Of a stretch of DNA of 64,000 nt, positions 26,395-35,700 are shown piece by piece. The position numbers and the translations under genes are program-made. This stretch comes from Burkholderia sp. Ax-1724. Lineage in GTDB: Bacteria; Pseudomonadota; Gammaproteobacteria; Burkholderiales; Burkholderiaceae. The stretch is from NCBI RefSeq assembly GCF_011752995.1, contig NZ_VWWL01000001.1, positions 186,001 to 250,000 on the forward strand, in the 5' to 3' direction. Below the pieces are notes generated by a model. The model had not been told where the DNA came from. It was given only the letters and a program-made list of their open reading frames with translations, and did not search any database. Position 1 is the first letter of the stretch. Each line of letters opens with the position of its first letter.

Positions 26395-29300
26395 ATGCAA
26401 GCACGGAACAAAGATTTCGACGACGGTGAGGAAGGCCAAACATCGCATCGCGTGCCAGCCGTCCTGAAACGCTATCAGCGAGCGTTGCTGTACGGAGCCG
26501 GCGTTGCGATGACGGTCGTTCTATTGGTGCTGGGCGGCACCGTGATCTACCTGATGGTGCGTGACTACATCGACAATCGCTATATCGGTTTCGCTGTCAG
26601 GAAGACGCAGCTCGAATTGGAACTGCTCCAGTTCGAGAGCATTCTGCGGTACACCGTTCTGCACGAAGAGTCGGCATGGGAGCGCCGCGAGCCGCCGCCA
26701 TCCAGTGTCGTTGAGCAGTTTGCGGCGCAGCACGGGCGCATTCTTCTGCAGCAACACGCCGATTTTCCACCCGTGCTGGCGTTGGGCGACGTCACGAACG
26801 AGCGGCCAGCCCAGACATTCGCGCCGTATCTGGCGATGACCCGTGAATTCGATTATCGCGTCGGCCCTTATGCTGTGTTGAAAGGTCCTGATGCGGTGAC
26901 GGGATATTTCTACACGCCCGACTACAGTTTCATGTCGATTTATCCGGCACCCGCATCGGGCAACCCGCTCGATGCAGGCGATGCCCCAAGCGTGCGGGCG
27001 CTGCTCGATCAGATCAGGCCGGATATCGGCGACCTGAGCAAGAAAAAAACGCTGAGGCGTCTGGAAACCGAGCGGGAGTTGATCCTGCTGCCGCCGATTA
27101 CCGACCGGTTTACCGGAGAGCAGGTCATTCGCATGGTTCTGCCCGCGTTTGCCGACGGTACGCCGTTCCTTATCTTTGTCCGCACCATTCCAGTCAGACT
27201 GCTGTTCGATCATCCGGCGCAGGAGCCGCTCGACGACGAAATCTCGCTGATCGTCGACGCATCCGGCAAGGTGGTGCTCGATGCCGGGCCGGCAGGCCGC
27301 GATAGTGCGCTGAAGGCTCGCGTACTGCGGACGAAGCCTTGGGCGCCGGGCCGGCAGGGAATCGAGCGGCGTCGTCTTGGCGGTCTCTTTATCGCGAGTG
27401 CGCCGGTTTCGCATGTCGGCTGGACACTGGTCTATGCATTTACGTGGCGTACGGTTCTCGCCGAGTTCTGGCCGCGCATCACGCTTCTGACGTTGGCCGT
27501 CCTGCTGGTGATCGGATTTCTCTGGACGATCCTGCTGTTGCTCGACCGCAAGATATTCAAGCCGGGTTTCGAGTACTCGCGGCGGATTTTCGAAAGCGAG
27601 CGCCTGAATCGCATGATGGTTGCGGCGGCTCCCGAGGGATTCGCGCTGTTGCTATTCGAAAGCGGAGACATTCTGCTCGAGAGCGACGCGATGCGCAGCT
27701 ATGGAGCAAACGCTCATCCCGATGAGCGGCCATTGCGTTTTCAGCTACTCGAGCTTTACGACCGTTCGCCCGATGCCCCTGCGTGGCAGTCGGGCTTGCA
27801 ACTGCCGTTCAGACTCGCGAATGGCGGCGTTGAAGATCTGCTCGTGAGTCTCGTCCGCACGCAGTATCGGAGCGTAGACGTATTGCTGTGCAGCTTCTCG
27901 AATGTGACGAAGCTCAAGAACACCGAGCGCAAACTCGAAGAGGCGCGGGCGGCGGCCGATGCGGCCAACCATGCGAAGTCCGCGTTTCTCGCGATGATGA
28001 GCCACGAGATACGCACGCCGCTCAATGCGATTCTCGGCAATCTCGAACTACTCGGCCGTTCGTCGTTGTCGCCCGCGCAAAGCGAGCGGCTCCATGTCGT
28101 GACATCGTCGTCGACGGCGCTGCTCGACATCATCAACGACATTCTCGACTTTTCGAAGGTCGAGTCCGGACAGATGACGATCGAGGCGATCCGTTTCGAT
28201 CTTGCAGAAACGATTCGCCAGGTCGGTGCGATCTTCGCGCCGATGGCGCATGCGAAGGGGCTCGAATTCGAATGCATGATCGACGATTCGATCGCGCCGT
28301 ACTATCTCGGCGACCCGACCAGGATTCGGCAGATTGTGGCGAACTTCGTCAGTAATGCGATCAAGTTCACCGAGACCGGCAACGTGCTGCTCGAGGTGTA
28401 TCACAAGGACGAGACCGTCGACGGCTCGCCGGTCATGATCGGCGTGATCGATTCCGGCATCGGCATGACGCCCGCCCAGCAGGAGACGCTGTTTCAGGCA
28501 TTCGTGCAGGCGGATTCGTCGATCGCGCGCCGCTATGGCGGCACCGGACTCGGGCTGGCGCTGTGTTCGCGCCTCACGCGGCTGATGAATGGCTCGATCA
28601 TCGTCAAGAGCTCGCTCGAACTCGGCAGTACGTTCGTGGTGTCGCTGCCGCTGCGGGTCGATACGAGCGCCTCCGCGTCGGCCGCCGACAGCGGGGAGAA
28701 GCGTGTCGAACGGGACGCAGCGCCTGCCGGTACGGCGGCTCTGCGCATCCTCGTCGTCGACGATCAACCCGCCAACCGTGAACTGATCGTTGCGCAACTC
28801 GATCTGCTCGGATACCGGGCCGACATGGCCGACAGCGGCGCAACCGCACTGCGGTGCTTTAACGAGCAGCACTACGACGTGGTAATGACGGATCTGAACA
28901 TGCCTGGCATGGATGGCTACACGCTGGCGCGATGTCTGCGCGGGCAGGGCGCGACGACGCCGATCATCGCGGCGACGGCGCATGTCGGCGCCGAAGAGCA
29001 GAGACGATGCGAGGACGCGGGAATCGATGCCACGCTGCTCAAGCCGATTTTGCTCGACGCGATGGAACAGGTTCTGCGTCGCTCGATCGGAGCGGAGGCG
29101 TCCGGGACGCTTCCGCCCGGCGACAGGACGGCGAAGCGCGACATTTCGCAGGGACCACTGCCGCCGGGCGTGCATGCGGCATTGAAGCAGTCGCTGGGGG
29201 AGTCGCTGGCAAAGCTGCAGAAGGCTATGAGCACGCATGACACGCAAGCGGCGCTCGATACGCTTCATGCCATGCGCGGTTCGTTTGCGTTGATCCACGA

Positions 29301-29442
29301 GGCGGCGTTGGCGAATGCGTGCGCGCAGATGGAGCAACTCGCACGCGACGACGACCTCGCCGGGGTCGAAGAGATGCTGGGCCGTTTCGAGACGCTTGCC
29401 TATGAGACGCTGGTGCGCCGCCAAGGGGCGGTGAGTGCGTAG
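26395..29442 (+). CDS. Hybrid sensor histidine kinase (HisKA-HATPase-REC-Hpt)
   Basis: A 1015-residue inner-membrane phosphorelay kinase. Membrane helices at about 33-55 and 362-383 flank a periplasmic sensor of roughly 300 residues. A PAS-like linker follows, and a coiled segment leads to the HisKA box SHEIRTPLNAILGNLELL (phosphoacceptor His537). The ATPase has ANFVSNAIKFTE, GVIDSGIGM and RYGGTGLGLALC. A receiver domain carries Asp833 (VVMTDLNMPGMDG). The C-terminal Hpt-like domain has His958 in TLHAMRGSFALI. This BvgS/RcsC-like order predicts His-Asp-His-Asp transfer to the two LuxR-type regulators that follow. Upstream of the ATG no strong ribosome site is seen. Confidence 0.94.
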   Translation: MQARNKDFDDGEEGQTSHRVPAVLKRYQRALLYGAGVAMTVVLLVLGGTVIYLMVRDYIDNRYIGFAVRKTQLELELLQFESILRYTVLHEESAWERREPPPSSVVEQFAAQHGRILLQQHADFPPVLALGDVTNERPAQTFAPYLAMTREFDYRVGPYAVLKGPDAVTGYFYTPDYSFMSIYPAPASGNPLDAGDAPSVRALLDQIRPDIGDLSKKKTLRRLETERELILLPPITDRFTGEQVIRMVLPAFADGTPFLIFVRTIPVRLLFDHPAQEPLDDEISLIVDASGKVVLDAGPAGRDSALKARVLRTKPWAPGRQGIERRRLGGLFIASAPVSHVGWTLVYAFTWRTVLAEFWPRITLLTLAVLLVIGFLWTILLLLDRKIFKPGFEYSRRIFESERLNRMMVAAAPEGFALLLFESGDILLESDAMRSYGANAHPDERPLRFQLLELYDRSPDAPAWQSGLQLPFRLANGGVEDLLVSLVRTQYRSVDVLLCSFSNVTKLKNTERKLEEARAAADAANHAKSAFLAMMSHEIRTPLNAILGNLELLGRSSLSPAQSERLHVVTSSSTALLDIINDILDFSKVESGQMTIEAIRFDLAETIRQVGAIFAPMAHAKGLEFECMIDDSIAPYYLGDPTRIRQIVANFVSNAIKFTETGNVLLEVYHKDETVDGSPVMIGVIDSGIGMTPAQQETLFQAFVQADSSIARRYGGTGLGLALCSRLTRLMNGSIIVKSSLELGSTFVVSLPLRVDTSASASAADSGEKRVERDAAPAGTAALRILVVDDQPANRELIVAQLDLLGYRADMADSGATALRCFNEQHYDVVMTDLNMPGMDGYTLARCLRGQGATTPIIAATAHVGAEEQRRCEDAGIDATLLKPILLDAMEQVLRRSIGAEASGTLPPGDRTAKRDISQGPLPPGVHAALKQSLGESLAKLQKAMSTHDTQAALDTLHAMRGSFALIHEAALANACAQMEQLARDDDLAGVEEMLGRFETLAYETLVRRQGAVSA

Positions 29443-29567
29443 CCACGATGTCCTGATGCGGCAGATTGCGGAAGTGGCATGGCTGCCGGGTGGGCCTGGG
29501 CGGTGGCCATGTTGAGCGGTTTGTGTGCGGCCGATGGTTCCAGATATGAAGCGTGATCTCACAAAAA

Positions 29568-29585
29568 TGAGACAAGTCCTATTTG
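29568..29585 (+). promoter_or_regulatory. RcsB-like box, weaker upstream copy
   Basis: TGAGACAAGTCCTATTTG matches the box consensus TAGGACTGAGCCTATTA mainly in its right half. It lies 36 bases upstream of the stronger copy at 29604. The bases 17 positions after it (TCTAGG) are a poor -10, so it may be an accessory binding site. Confidence 0.4.
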
Positions 29586-29603
29586 TCACAATTTAATGGT
29601 TTC

Positions 29604-29643
29604 TAGGACTGAGCCTATTATCGGGTCTGGCTGCATTCAATAA
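29604..29643 (+). promoter_or_regulatory. Promoter with RcsB-like box for response regulator 1
   Basis: The 17-bp box TAGGACTGAGCCTATTA (29604-29620) is identical to the one at 32154. Exactly 17 bases later comes CAATAA (29638-29643), a candidate -10. The box would overlap the -35 position, as in activator-dependent promoters. Repetition of box and spacing at independent sites is the evidence. Confidence 0.7.
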
Positions 29644-30020
29644 AGTGCTTATACCGAAATCTTTGGATAGACATCCATTCCGAAATGTAGATCCTCCGAT
29701 GCCGCCGCGGTCAACCAGATATCCCCACAGTCAGTATGCGGTGACAAAAAGCGGCGGGTAAGCATTTCGACCCGTTTTTATCGAATCTATCCATGCGTTC
29801 AGGGCCGTCTGGGAGGGCGGACTACGACGCCTGGTACTGAAGTTCTCGCGTATCTCCCATCGATGCCCGGTCGTATCCCCTGACCCGGATGCGTCATTCC
29901 TCCACGGAAGAGGGAGAAGAATCCGGTCACGCAATTGCAAACCGATATACCTGCACTTTTCAGGCGTATTCGGTGTTGTCAGCCCGCTCCTTGTTGCATC
30001 ACCATGTTAGGAAAACAATC

Positions 30021-30782
30021 ATGAATCCAAACGCGATTCGCGTCGTAATTGCAGACGATCACCCCGTGATTCTCGAAGGTATTCGGCATGAACTGACGAA
30101 GAGCGCGACCGTTTCGGTGGTCGGGACCGCTCGCAGTTCGAGCGAGCTGATTCCGCTTTTGAGCCGCACCGCCTGCGACGTGCTGGTATCCGATTACGTG
30201 ATGCCGGGCGGTGAATATGGCGATGGCATTACGCTGTTTTCCCTCATTCGCCGACGGTATCCGAAAGTGCAGACGGTGATACTGACCATGATGGAAAGCG
30301 CGATTCTGCTCCGTTCGCTCATCGACATCGGCAATCGCTGTCTGTTGAGCAAGGTGGACAAAATGGAACATCTGCATCTGGCCGTGCGCGCTGCCTATGT
30401 GAATGGCCGTTACCTCTCGCCGCGCATATCGGAAATCATCATGCCGTCGGAACGACCCACGCGAGGCGTGTGGGCGAATGCGCCGTTGAGCAGCCGCGAG
30501 CTGGAAGTGGTGCGCTTTTATGTTTCCGGGCTGACCGTCAACGAAATCGCCGATCGTTTGAGCCGCAGTAAAAAGACCATCAGTTCGCAAAAAGTATCGG
30601 CAATGACAAAGCTTGGAATCAAACGGGACGCTGATCTTGTGCGCTATGGACTCGAGAACGGCCTCGTGCCGCCGACGAAATCAGAAGGCATCCGAAATAG
30701 TATCGCGAACTTCGAGTCTGGCGCCGCAAGCCCGGAGGTGGGCCTCGAACGCGCCGGGCCTCCCGGAATGCTTGATTCCTGA
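30021..30782 (+). CDS. LuxR-type response regulator 1 (BvgA/RcsB-like)
   Basis: A 253-residue DNA-binding response regulator. The receiver has the acidic pair D12/D13 (VVIADDHPVILEGI) and phosphoacceptor Asp58 (VLVSDYVMPGGEYGDG). The C-terminal helix-turn-helix is of LuxR type (LSSRELEVVRFYVSGLTVNEIA then LSRSKKTISSQK). The start MNPNAIRV follows AGGA eight bases upstream. The hybrid kinase just upstream is the likely partner. It is paralogous to the convergent regulator ending at 30797 (same Asp58 and SRSKKTIS motif). Confidence 0.93.
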   Translation: MNPNAIRVVIADDHPVILEGIRHELTKSATVSVVGTARSSSELIPLLSRTACDVLVSDYVMPGGEYGDGITLFSLIRRRYPKVQTVILTMMESAILLRSLIDIGNRCLLSKVDKMEHLHLAVRAAYVNGRYLSPRISEIIMPSERPTRGVWANAPLSSRELEVVRFYVSGLTVNEIADRLSRSKKTISSQKVSAMTKLGIKRDADLVRYGLENGLVPPTKSEGIRNSIANFESGAASPEVGLERAGPPGMLDS

Positions 30783-30796
30783 GCGCGCTCACTCTT

Positions 30797-31519
30797 TCAA
30801 TCGGATGGGCGGCCGTTGTTCTGCCGTGGACTGTCGGACGGTTCGAGGCCCGATGCTCCCTGAGACGATGCCACCATGCCATTTTCCATGGCATACCGCA
30901 GTAGATCGACGTCGCGATCTATACCGAGCTTTTCCATCGCCTTCGACTTCTGTGTGCTGATGGTCTTCTTGCTGCGGCTGACCCGCTCGGCAATTTCATC
31001 GACGGTCAGGCCTGTTGCAAACAGGCGCACGACTTCGCATTCGCGCTGGCTAAGAAGATCGGTCGAGCCGCGGCCACGGCGGTTCCAGTCGATCGACTGG
31101 ACGATTTCATTGATAGTCGGCGAATAGTAAGCCGAACCGTTATGAGCGGCATGGACGGCGGGAACGAGATGCGCCACCGCATCCGATTTGCTGACGATGC
31201 ATCGCACTTCTTGCGTCACGAGGGCGCGTACGACGGCCGGGTTGTCGAGCATCGTGAGCACAACGAGTTTGATGCCGGGATAGCGACGACCGATCAGGGA
31301 GAAGAGCGCGATGCCGTCGCCGTAGTCGCCTGCGGGCATGGCGTAGTCGGAGACGAGAACGTCACAGGGCCGGGTATTTAAAAGCTCGATCAGTTCTGTC
31401 GAATTGCGGGCGGAACCTGTCACTTCGATGGCACTCATTTCCGACAACTCATGCTCGATGCCTTTGAGCATGACCGGATGATCGTCGGCAAGGATGACAC
31501 GAATCGGCTGGTTAGCCAT
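30797..31519 (-). CDS. LuxR-type response regulator 2 (BvgA/RcsB-like)
   Basis: A 240-residue paralogue of regulator 1. The receiver shows VILADDHPVMLKGIEHEL and Asp58 in VLVSDYAMPAGDYGDG. The LuxR helix-turn-helix is LSQRECEVVRLFATGLTVDEIA, then VSRSKKTISTQKSKAMEKLG. The start MANQPIRV has AGGAG at good spacing. It converges with regulator 1, the stop codons being 14 bases apart. Its promoter region also carries an RcsB-like box. Whether the two regulators form heterodimers or compete for the kinase is not known. Confidence 0.93.
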   Translation of the reverse strand: MANQPIRVILADDHPVMLKGIEHELSEMSAIEVTGSARNSTELIELLNTRPCDVLVSDYAMPAGDYGDGIALFSLIGRRYPGIKLVVLTMLDNPAVVRALVTQEVRCIVSKSDAVAHLVPAVHAAHNGSAYYSPTINEIVQSIDWNRRGRGSTDLLSQRECEVVRLFATGLTVDEIAERVSRSKKTISTQKSKAMEKLGIDRDVDLLRYAMENGMVASSQGASGLEPSDSPRQNNGRPSD

Positions 31520-31670
31520 GGTGATCTCCTGTTTATCGCGCAGGCAAGGCATGTCGTGAAGGACACTGAAGTGGCCGGCGACTTTATTGTTCACAAGTTA
31601 TTTACATCGTCACGTGGACCTTCGGTGTCGAAGATCGGATGCGGCGCTCGTTTAACTAAGCATTACTCAG

Positions 31671-31711
31671 CTATTGGCTTGAAGATGGTCCGATGCACAG
31701 GACTCATCCTA
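31671..31711 (-). promoter_or_regulatory. Promoter with RcsB-like box for response regulator 2
   Basis: Read on the minus strand, TAGGATGAGTCCTGTGC (31711 to 31695) is followed 18 bases later by CAATAG. The box shares TAGGA, TGAG and CCT with the copies at 29604 and 32154, and the spacing to the -10-like sequence is nearly the same. It lies about 150 bases upstream of the regulator 2 start. Confidence 0.55.
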
Positions 31712-32153
31712 CATCATAGTGGTCGGATGAAACGGCCTAACGATGAGGTGTACTGCTATCGGGTCGTAAAAGTGACCCGTATGCGATTCCCGCTTGTGCG
31801 TATTGCATCCCGATAGAACCATGGGTCATTGCGGACTCTGGAATTGCTGCCGGAAATAAGCAGGACGCATCGTGGTGGCGCCGCGATCGCGCTAGTCGGT
31901 GTGCTTGTTTTTGTTGCGTGACCTGCCTCGCAGGGGGCCGAGGTTTCATGGGCAGCCGTTACATGTGAATTCGACGACAACGTTTTCCCGTCGAAGGTAT
32001 GCGAGGCGCTGCGGTGTTCGTTAATTCCAGCGCAAAAAGGCGACGTTTGGAACTGACCGGTTTATCGACCCGGCGGCACATATCCTTATTGCTGCGCGGC
32101 GAGAAGCAGTTCGCTCTCCGGTCGAGGTCGATTTGTATCTTTTTGAACATTTG

Positions 32154-32193
32154 TAGGACTGAGCCTATTACCTGCGCTTTATTGCTTCAATAA
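32154..32193 (+). promoter_or_regulatory. Distal promoter with RcsB-like box upstream of the adhesin
   Basis: TAGGACTGAGCCTATTA (32154-32170), 17 bases of different sequence, then CAATAA (32188-32193). The box, the spacing and the hexamer are the same as at 29604. It starts 561 bases upstream of the adhesin ATG, so it may drive a long leader or a separate small RNA. Confidence 0.65.
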
Positions 32194-32506
32194 CATGGCT
32201 GTCGATGAATGGGGTTTCAATAGAGGCGAGATAAGCGGTTCTCCATTTTTAATCAATTCTCTTCTGATGTATTTGATCGTGACATTTTCGAGATTAGGGG
32301 GTCCCGAGAAGTTCAGGCTTCTTGCGTATGGCGAAAAGGGTTGTACATCGTGAAAAGCGTGGGGCCTGGCGGTCGAGTCATGTTTCGCTGTCAGCGGGGT
32401 AGATAGCGTTCTTATCAGTTCATCTTGTTGATCCAGATTGTTCCGATTTTCTTTCGGATGTTTTGTCGCGGCTGTTTCAAGGTGGAGAACTTCGAATGTC
32501 TCCCTA

Positions 32507-32546
32507 TCAGACTGCGCCTATTTTAACGGCGATTGAAAAATATAAA
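32507..32546 (+). promoter_or_regulatory. Proximal promoter with RcsB-like box for the adhesin
   Basis: TCAGACTGCGCCTATTT (32507-32523) is followed by 17 bases and then TATAAA (32541-32546). The box is less perfect than the one at 32154 but the -10 is better. A start point near 32553 would give a leader of about 160 bases. Confidence 0.55.
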
Positions 32547-32714
32547 CTGAAATAAATTTGGATAATTTCTCGTTTTTATAAGTGATAAATCGATATTGAT
32601 GGATTTCCGAGTATCGATTTTGTGAATTTGTGCGGCGGTTTGTTGCGAAAAACTGGCTGGATTTCGGGTTTGCGGAAATAACGTTTTTTAAATTAAATCT
32701 ATAAGGGTCGTGCT

Positions 32715-35700
32715 ATGAACAAGTCATATAAAAGTGTGTGGAACGAAGCGCTTGGGGCATGGGTCGCGGCATCGGAGCATACCGTTGCGCGGGGTAAGCG
32801 AAGCAAGTCGACAGTTTCGTCGGTTCTGGCGAGCGCCGTTGTGGCAGTTGCAGGGGTGAGCGCGGCGAGTGGTGTCTTTGCAGCCCCTTACACGGTGGGC
32901 GGCGGCGTGACGGATCAGAATACCATTGGTGGCGCTGTTGCAATCGGCACCGGGGCCGCCACAAAGCTTGAGGCCTCAGCCGGAACCACAGGTTTAGGTG
33001 GATGGGATCTGAGCGGAGCAGGGGCTCGTCGCATCGACGGCCTGGGTGTCGACGTCAGTCAGTTCGCGGGTAGCGCCAAGGCCTTACAAGCCGTGGCGGT
33101 GGGCAGCAATTCTCTCGCCTCCACCGTCGGTGGTACGGCACTGGGCGGCAATGCATCGGCCGCCGTTACTGGTGCAACCGCGGTGGGCGCTGCTGCGACA
33201 GCCACAGCCCGTGAAGCCTCCGTGTTCGGAGCGGCAGCCTACGCCGGCGCCATTCAGGCCATGGCGCTCGGCACGTTCTCCGCAGCCACCCAGGCGCGCG
33301 CCAATGCGATCGGCACTAACTCGACTGCTACCGGCGTGGACTCGAATGCAATCGGTACCTCGGCCGCGGCGAGCGGGCAGCGTGCCATCGCGCTTGGTTC
33401 GTCGGCTTCGCAAAGCAGTAATACCACCACCGACGCGACTCAGGATGCGACGACCAACACCCGGGCCTCGGGCACGGATTCGATCGCCATCGGCACCGCC
33501 TCGTCCGCTACACAAGCGAGCTCTGTTGCGATTGGCACCAGCGCGGTTTCTTCGGGTTCGGGCGCGGTCGCACTCGGCCAGACAGCGAAGGCGAGCGGCA
33601 CGAACAGCATCGCGCTCGGCCAGAACGCGGCGGCTTCGGCGAACAACTCGGTCGCGCTGGGCGCGGGGTCGACCACGACGGCGAATCTGGGCGCGGCGGC
33701 GTACAACCCGGGCAGTAGCTCGCTTTCCGGAACTGCTTCGGCGGCGAACGGCGAAGTGTCGGTGGGTTCGGTCGGCTACGAGCGCCGCATGACGAATGTA
33801 GCGGCGGGTGCCGCCGCGACCGATGCGGTGAACGTGAGCCAGTTGCAGTCCGAGGCGGTGAAGTCGAACGAGATCGGCAACTCCGTCGCGGCGAGCCTGG
33901 GCGGTGGTGCGGCCTATAACTCGACGACGGGTACGGTGTCGGCGCCGAGCTACAGCGTGGGCGGTACCACGGTGGGTAGCATCGGCGACGCGCTTGGCAA
34001 CATCGACGGTCGCACGACGCAGAACACTGCGGACATTGCAAAGAACGCGGATGACATCGCGAAGAATGCGGACGACATTGCGCAGAACTCGACCAGTATC
34101 ACGAACGTGCAGAACCAGCTCGCCAGCGGCACGGTGGGTCTGGTGCAGCAGGATGAAACCACACGTGATCTGACGGTAGGCAAGGACACGGACGGCACGG
34201 TGGTGAACATGGCCGGTGCGGCAGGCAACCGCACGGTGACGGGAGTGGCAGCAGGCGTAGTGAACGCATCGAGCGTGGACGCGATCAACGGCAGCCAGCT
34301 GTATGCGAACTCGGCGAGCGTTGCCGAGGCACTGGGTGGGGGCTCAACCGTGAACGATGACGGCACGGTGTCGGCGCCGAGCTACAGCGTGGGCGGCACC
34401 ACGGTGAACAGCATCGGTGATGCGCTTGGCAACATCGATGGCCGCACGACGCAGAACACCGCGGACATCGCCAGGAACGCAGACGACATCGCCAGGAACG
34501 CAACGGATCTGACGAACGTACAAAACTCGGTGACGGATCTGTCGACGCAACTGAACAGCGGCACGGTGGGGCTTGTTCAGCAGGACGCAACCACACGCGA
34601 CCTGACGGTAGGCAAGGATACGGACGGCACGGTGGTGAACATGGCCGGTGCGGCAGGCAACCGCACGGTGACGGGAGTGGCAGCAGGCGTAGTGAACGCA
34701 TCGAGCGTGGACGCGATCAACGGCAGCCAGCTGTATGCAAATTCGGTGAGCGTTGCCGAGGCACTGGGTGGTGGCTCGACCGTGAGTGAGGACGGCACGG
34801 TGTCGGCGCCGAGCTACAGCGTGGACGGCACCACGGTGAACAGCATCGGCGACGCGCTCGGCAACATCGACGGTCGCACGACGCAGAACACCGCGGACAT
34901 TGCCAGGAACGCAGACGATATCGCGAAGAACACAACGGACCTGACGAACGTGCAGAACTCGGTGACGGATCTGTCGACGCAACTTGCCAGCGGCACGGTG
35001 GGTCTGGTGCAGCAGGATGCTACGACGCGTGAGCTGACGGTGGGCAAGGACACGGACGGTGCGGTGGTGAACATGGCGGGTACGGCGGGCAACCGTACGG
35101 TGACGGGTGTTGCAGCAGGTGCAGTGAACGCATCGAGCGTGGACGCAATCAATGGCAGCCAGCTGTACGCCAACTCGGCGAGCGTTGCTTCGGCACTGGG
35201 TGGCGGCTCGACCGTGAGCGAGAACGGCACGGTGTCGGCGCCGAGCTACAGCGTGGGCGGTACCACGGTGGGCAGCATCGGCGATGCACTCGGCAACATC
35301 GATGGCCGCACGACACAGAACGCTGCGGACATTGCAAAGAATGCGGACGACATTGCACAGAACTCGACCAGTATCACGAACGTGCAGAACCAGCTTGCCA
35401 GCGGCACGGTGGGACTGGTGCAGCAGGATGAAACCACGCGCGACCTGACGGTAGGCAAGGACACGGACGGTACGGTGGTGAACATGGCCGGTACGGCAGG
35501 CAACCGCACTGTGACGGGTGTGGCAGCCGGCGTAGTGAACGCATCGAGCACGGATGCGATCAACGGCAGCCAGCTGTACGCAAATTCGGCAAGCGTTGCC
35601 TCGGCACTGGGTGGGGGCTCAACCGTGAACGATGACGGCACGGTGTCGGCGCCGAGCTACAGCGTAGGTGGTACCACGGTGGGCAGCATCGGCGACGCGC

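Larger units (their letters stand above)
29443..30020. other. Regulatory region upstream of the first response regulator
   Basis: About 580 bases without a gene. It carries two RcsB-like boxes (29568 and 29604), the second with a -10-like hexamer. If that promoter is used, the leader of the regulator mRNA would be about 370 bases. No terminator is visible between the promoter and the gene. Confidence 0.6.
31520..32714. other. Long AT-rich regulatory region between regulator 2 and the adhesin
   Basis: Almost 1.2 kb without a supported gene and with clearly lower GC than the genome, mostly between 32150 and 32710. It holds three box-type promoters (31671-31711 on minus, 32154-32193 and 32507-32546 on plus). 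Short open frames here look accidental. A weak hairpin AGAAG-N6-CTTCT lies at about 32307-32322. Confidence 0.6.
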
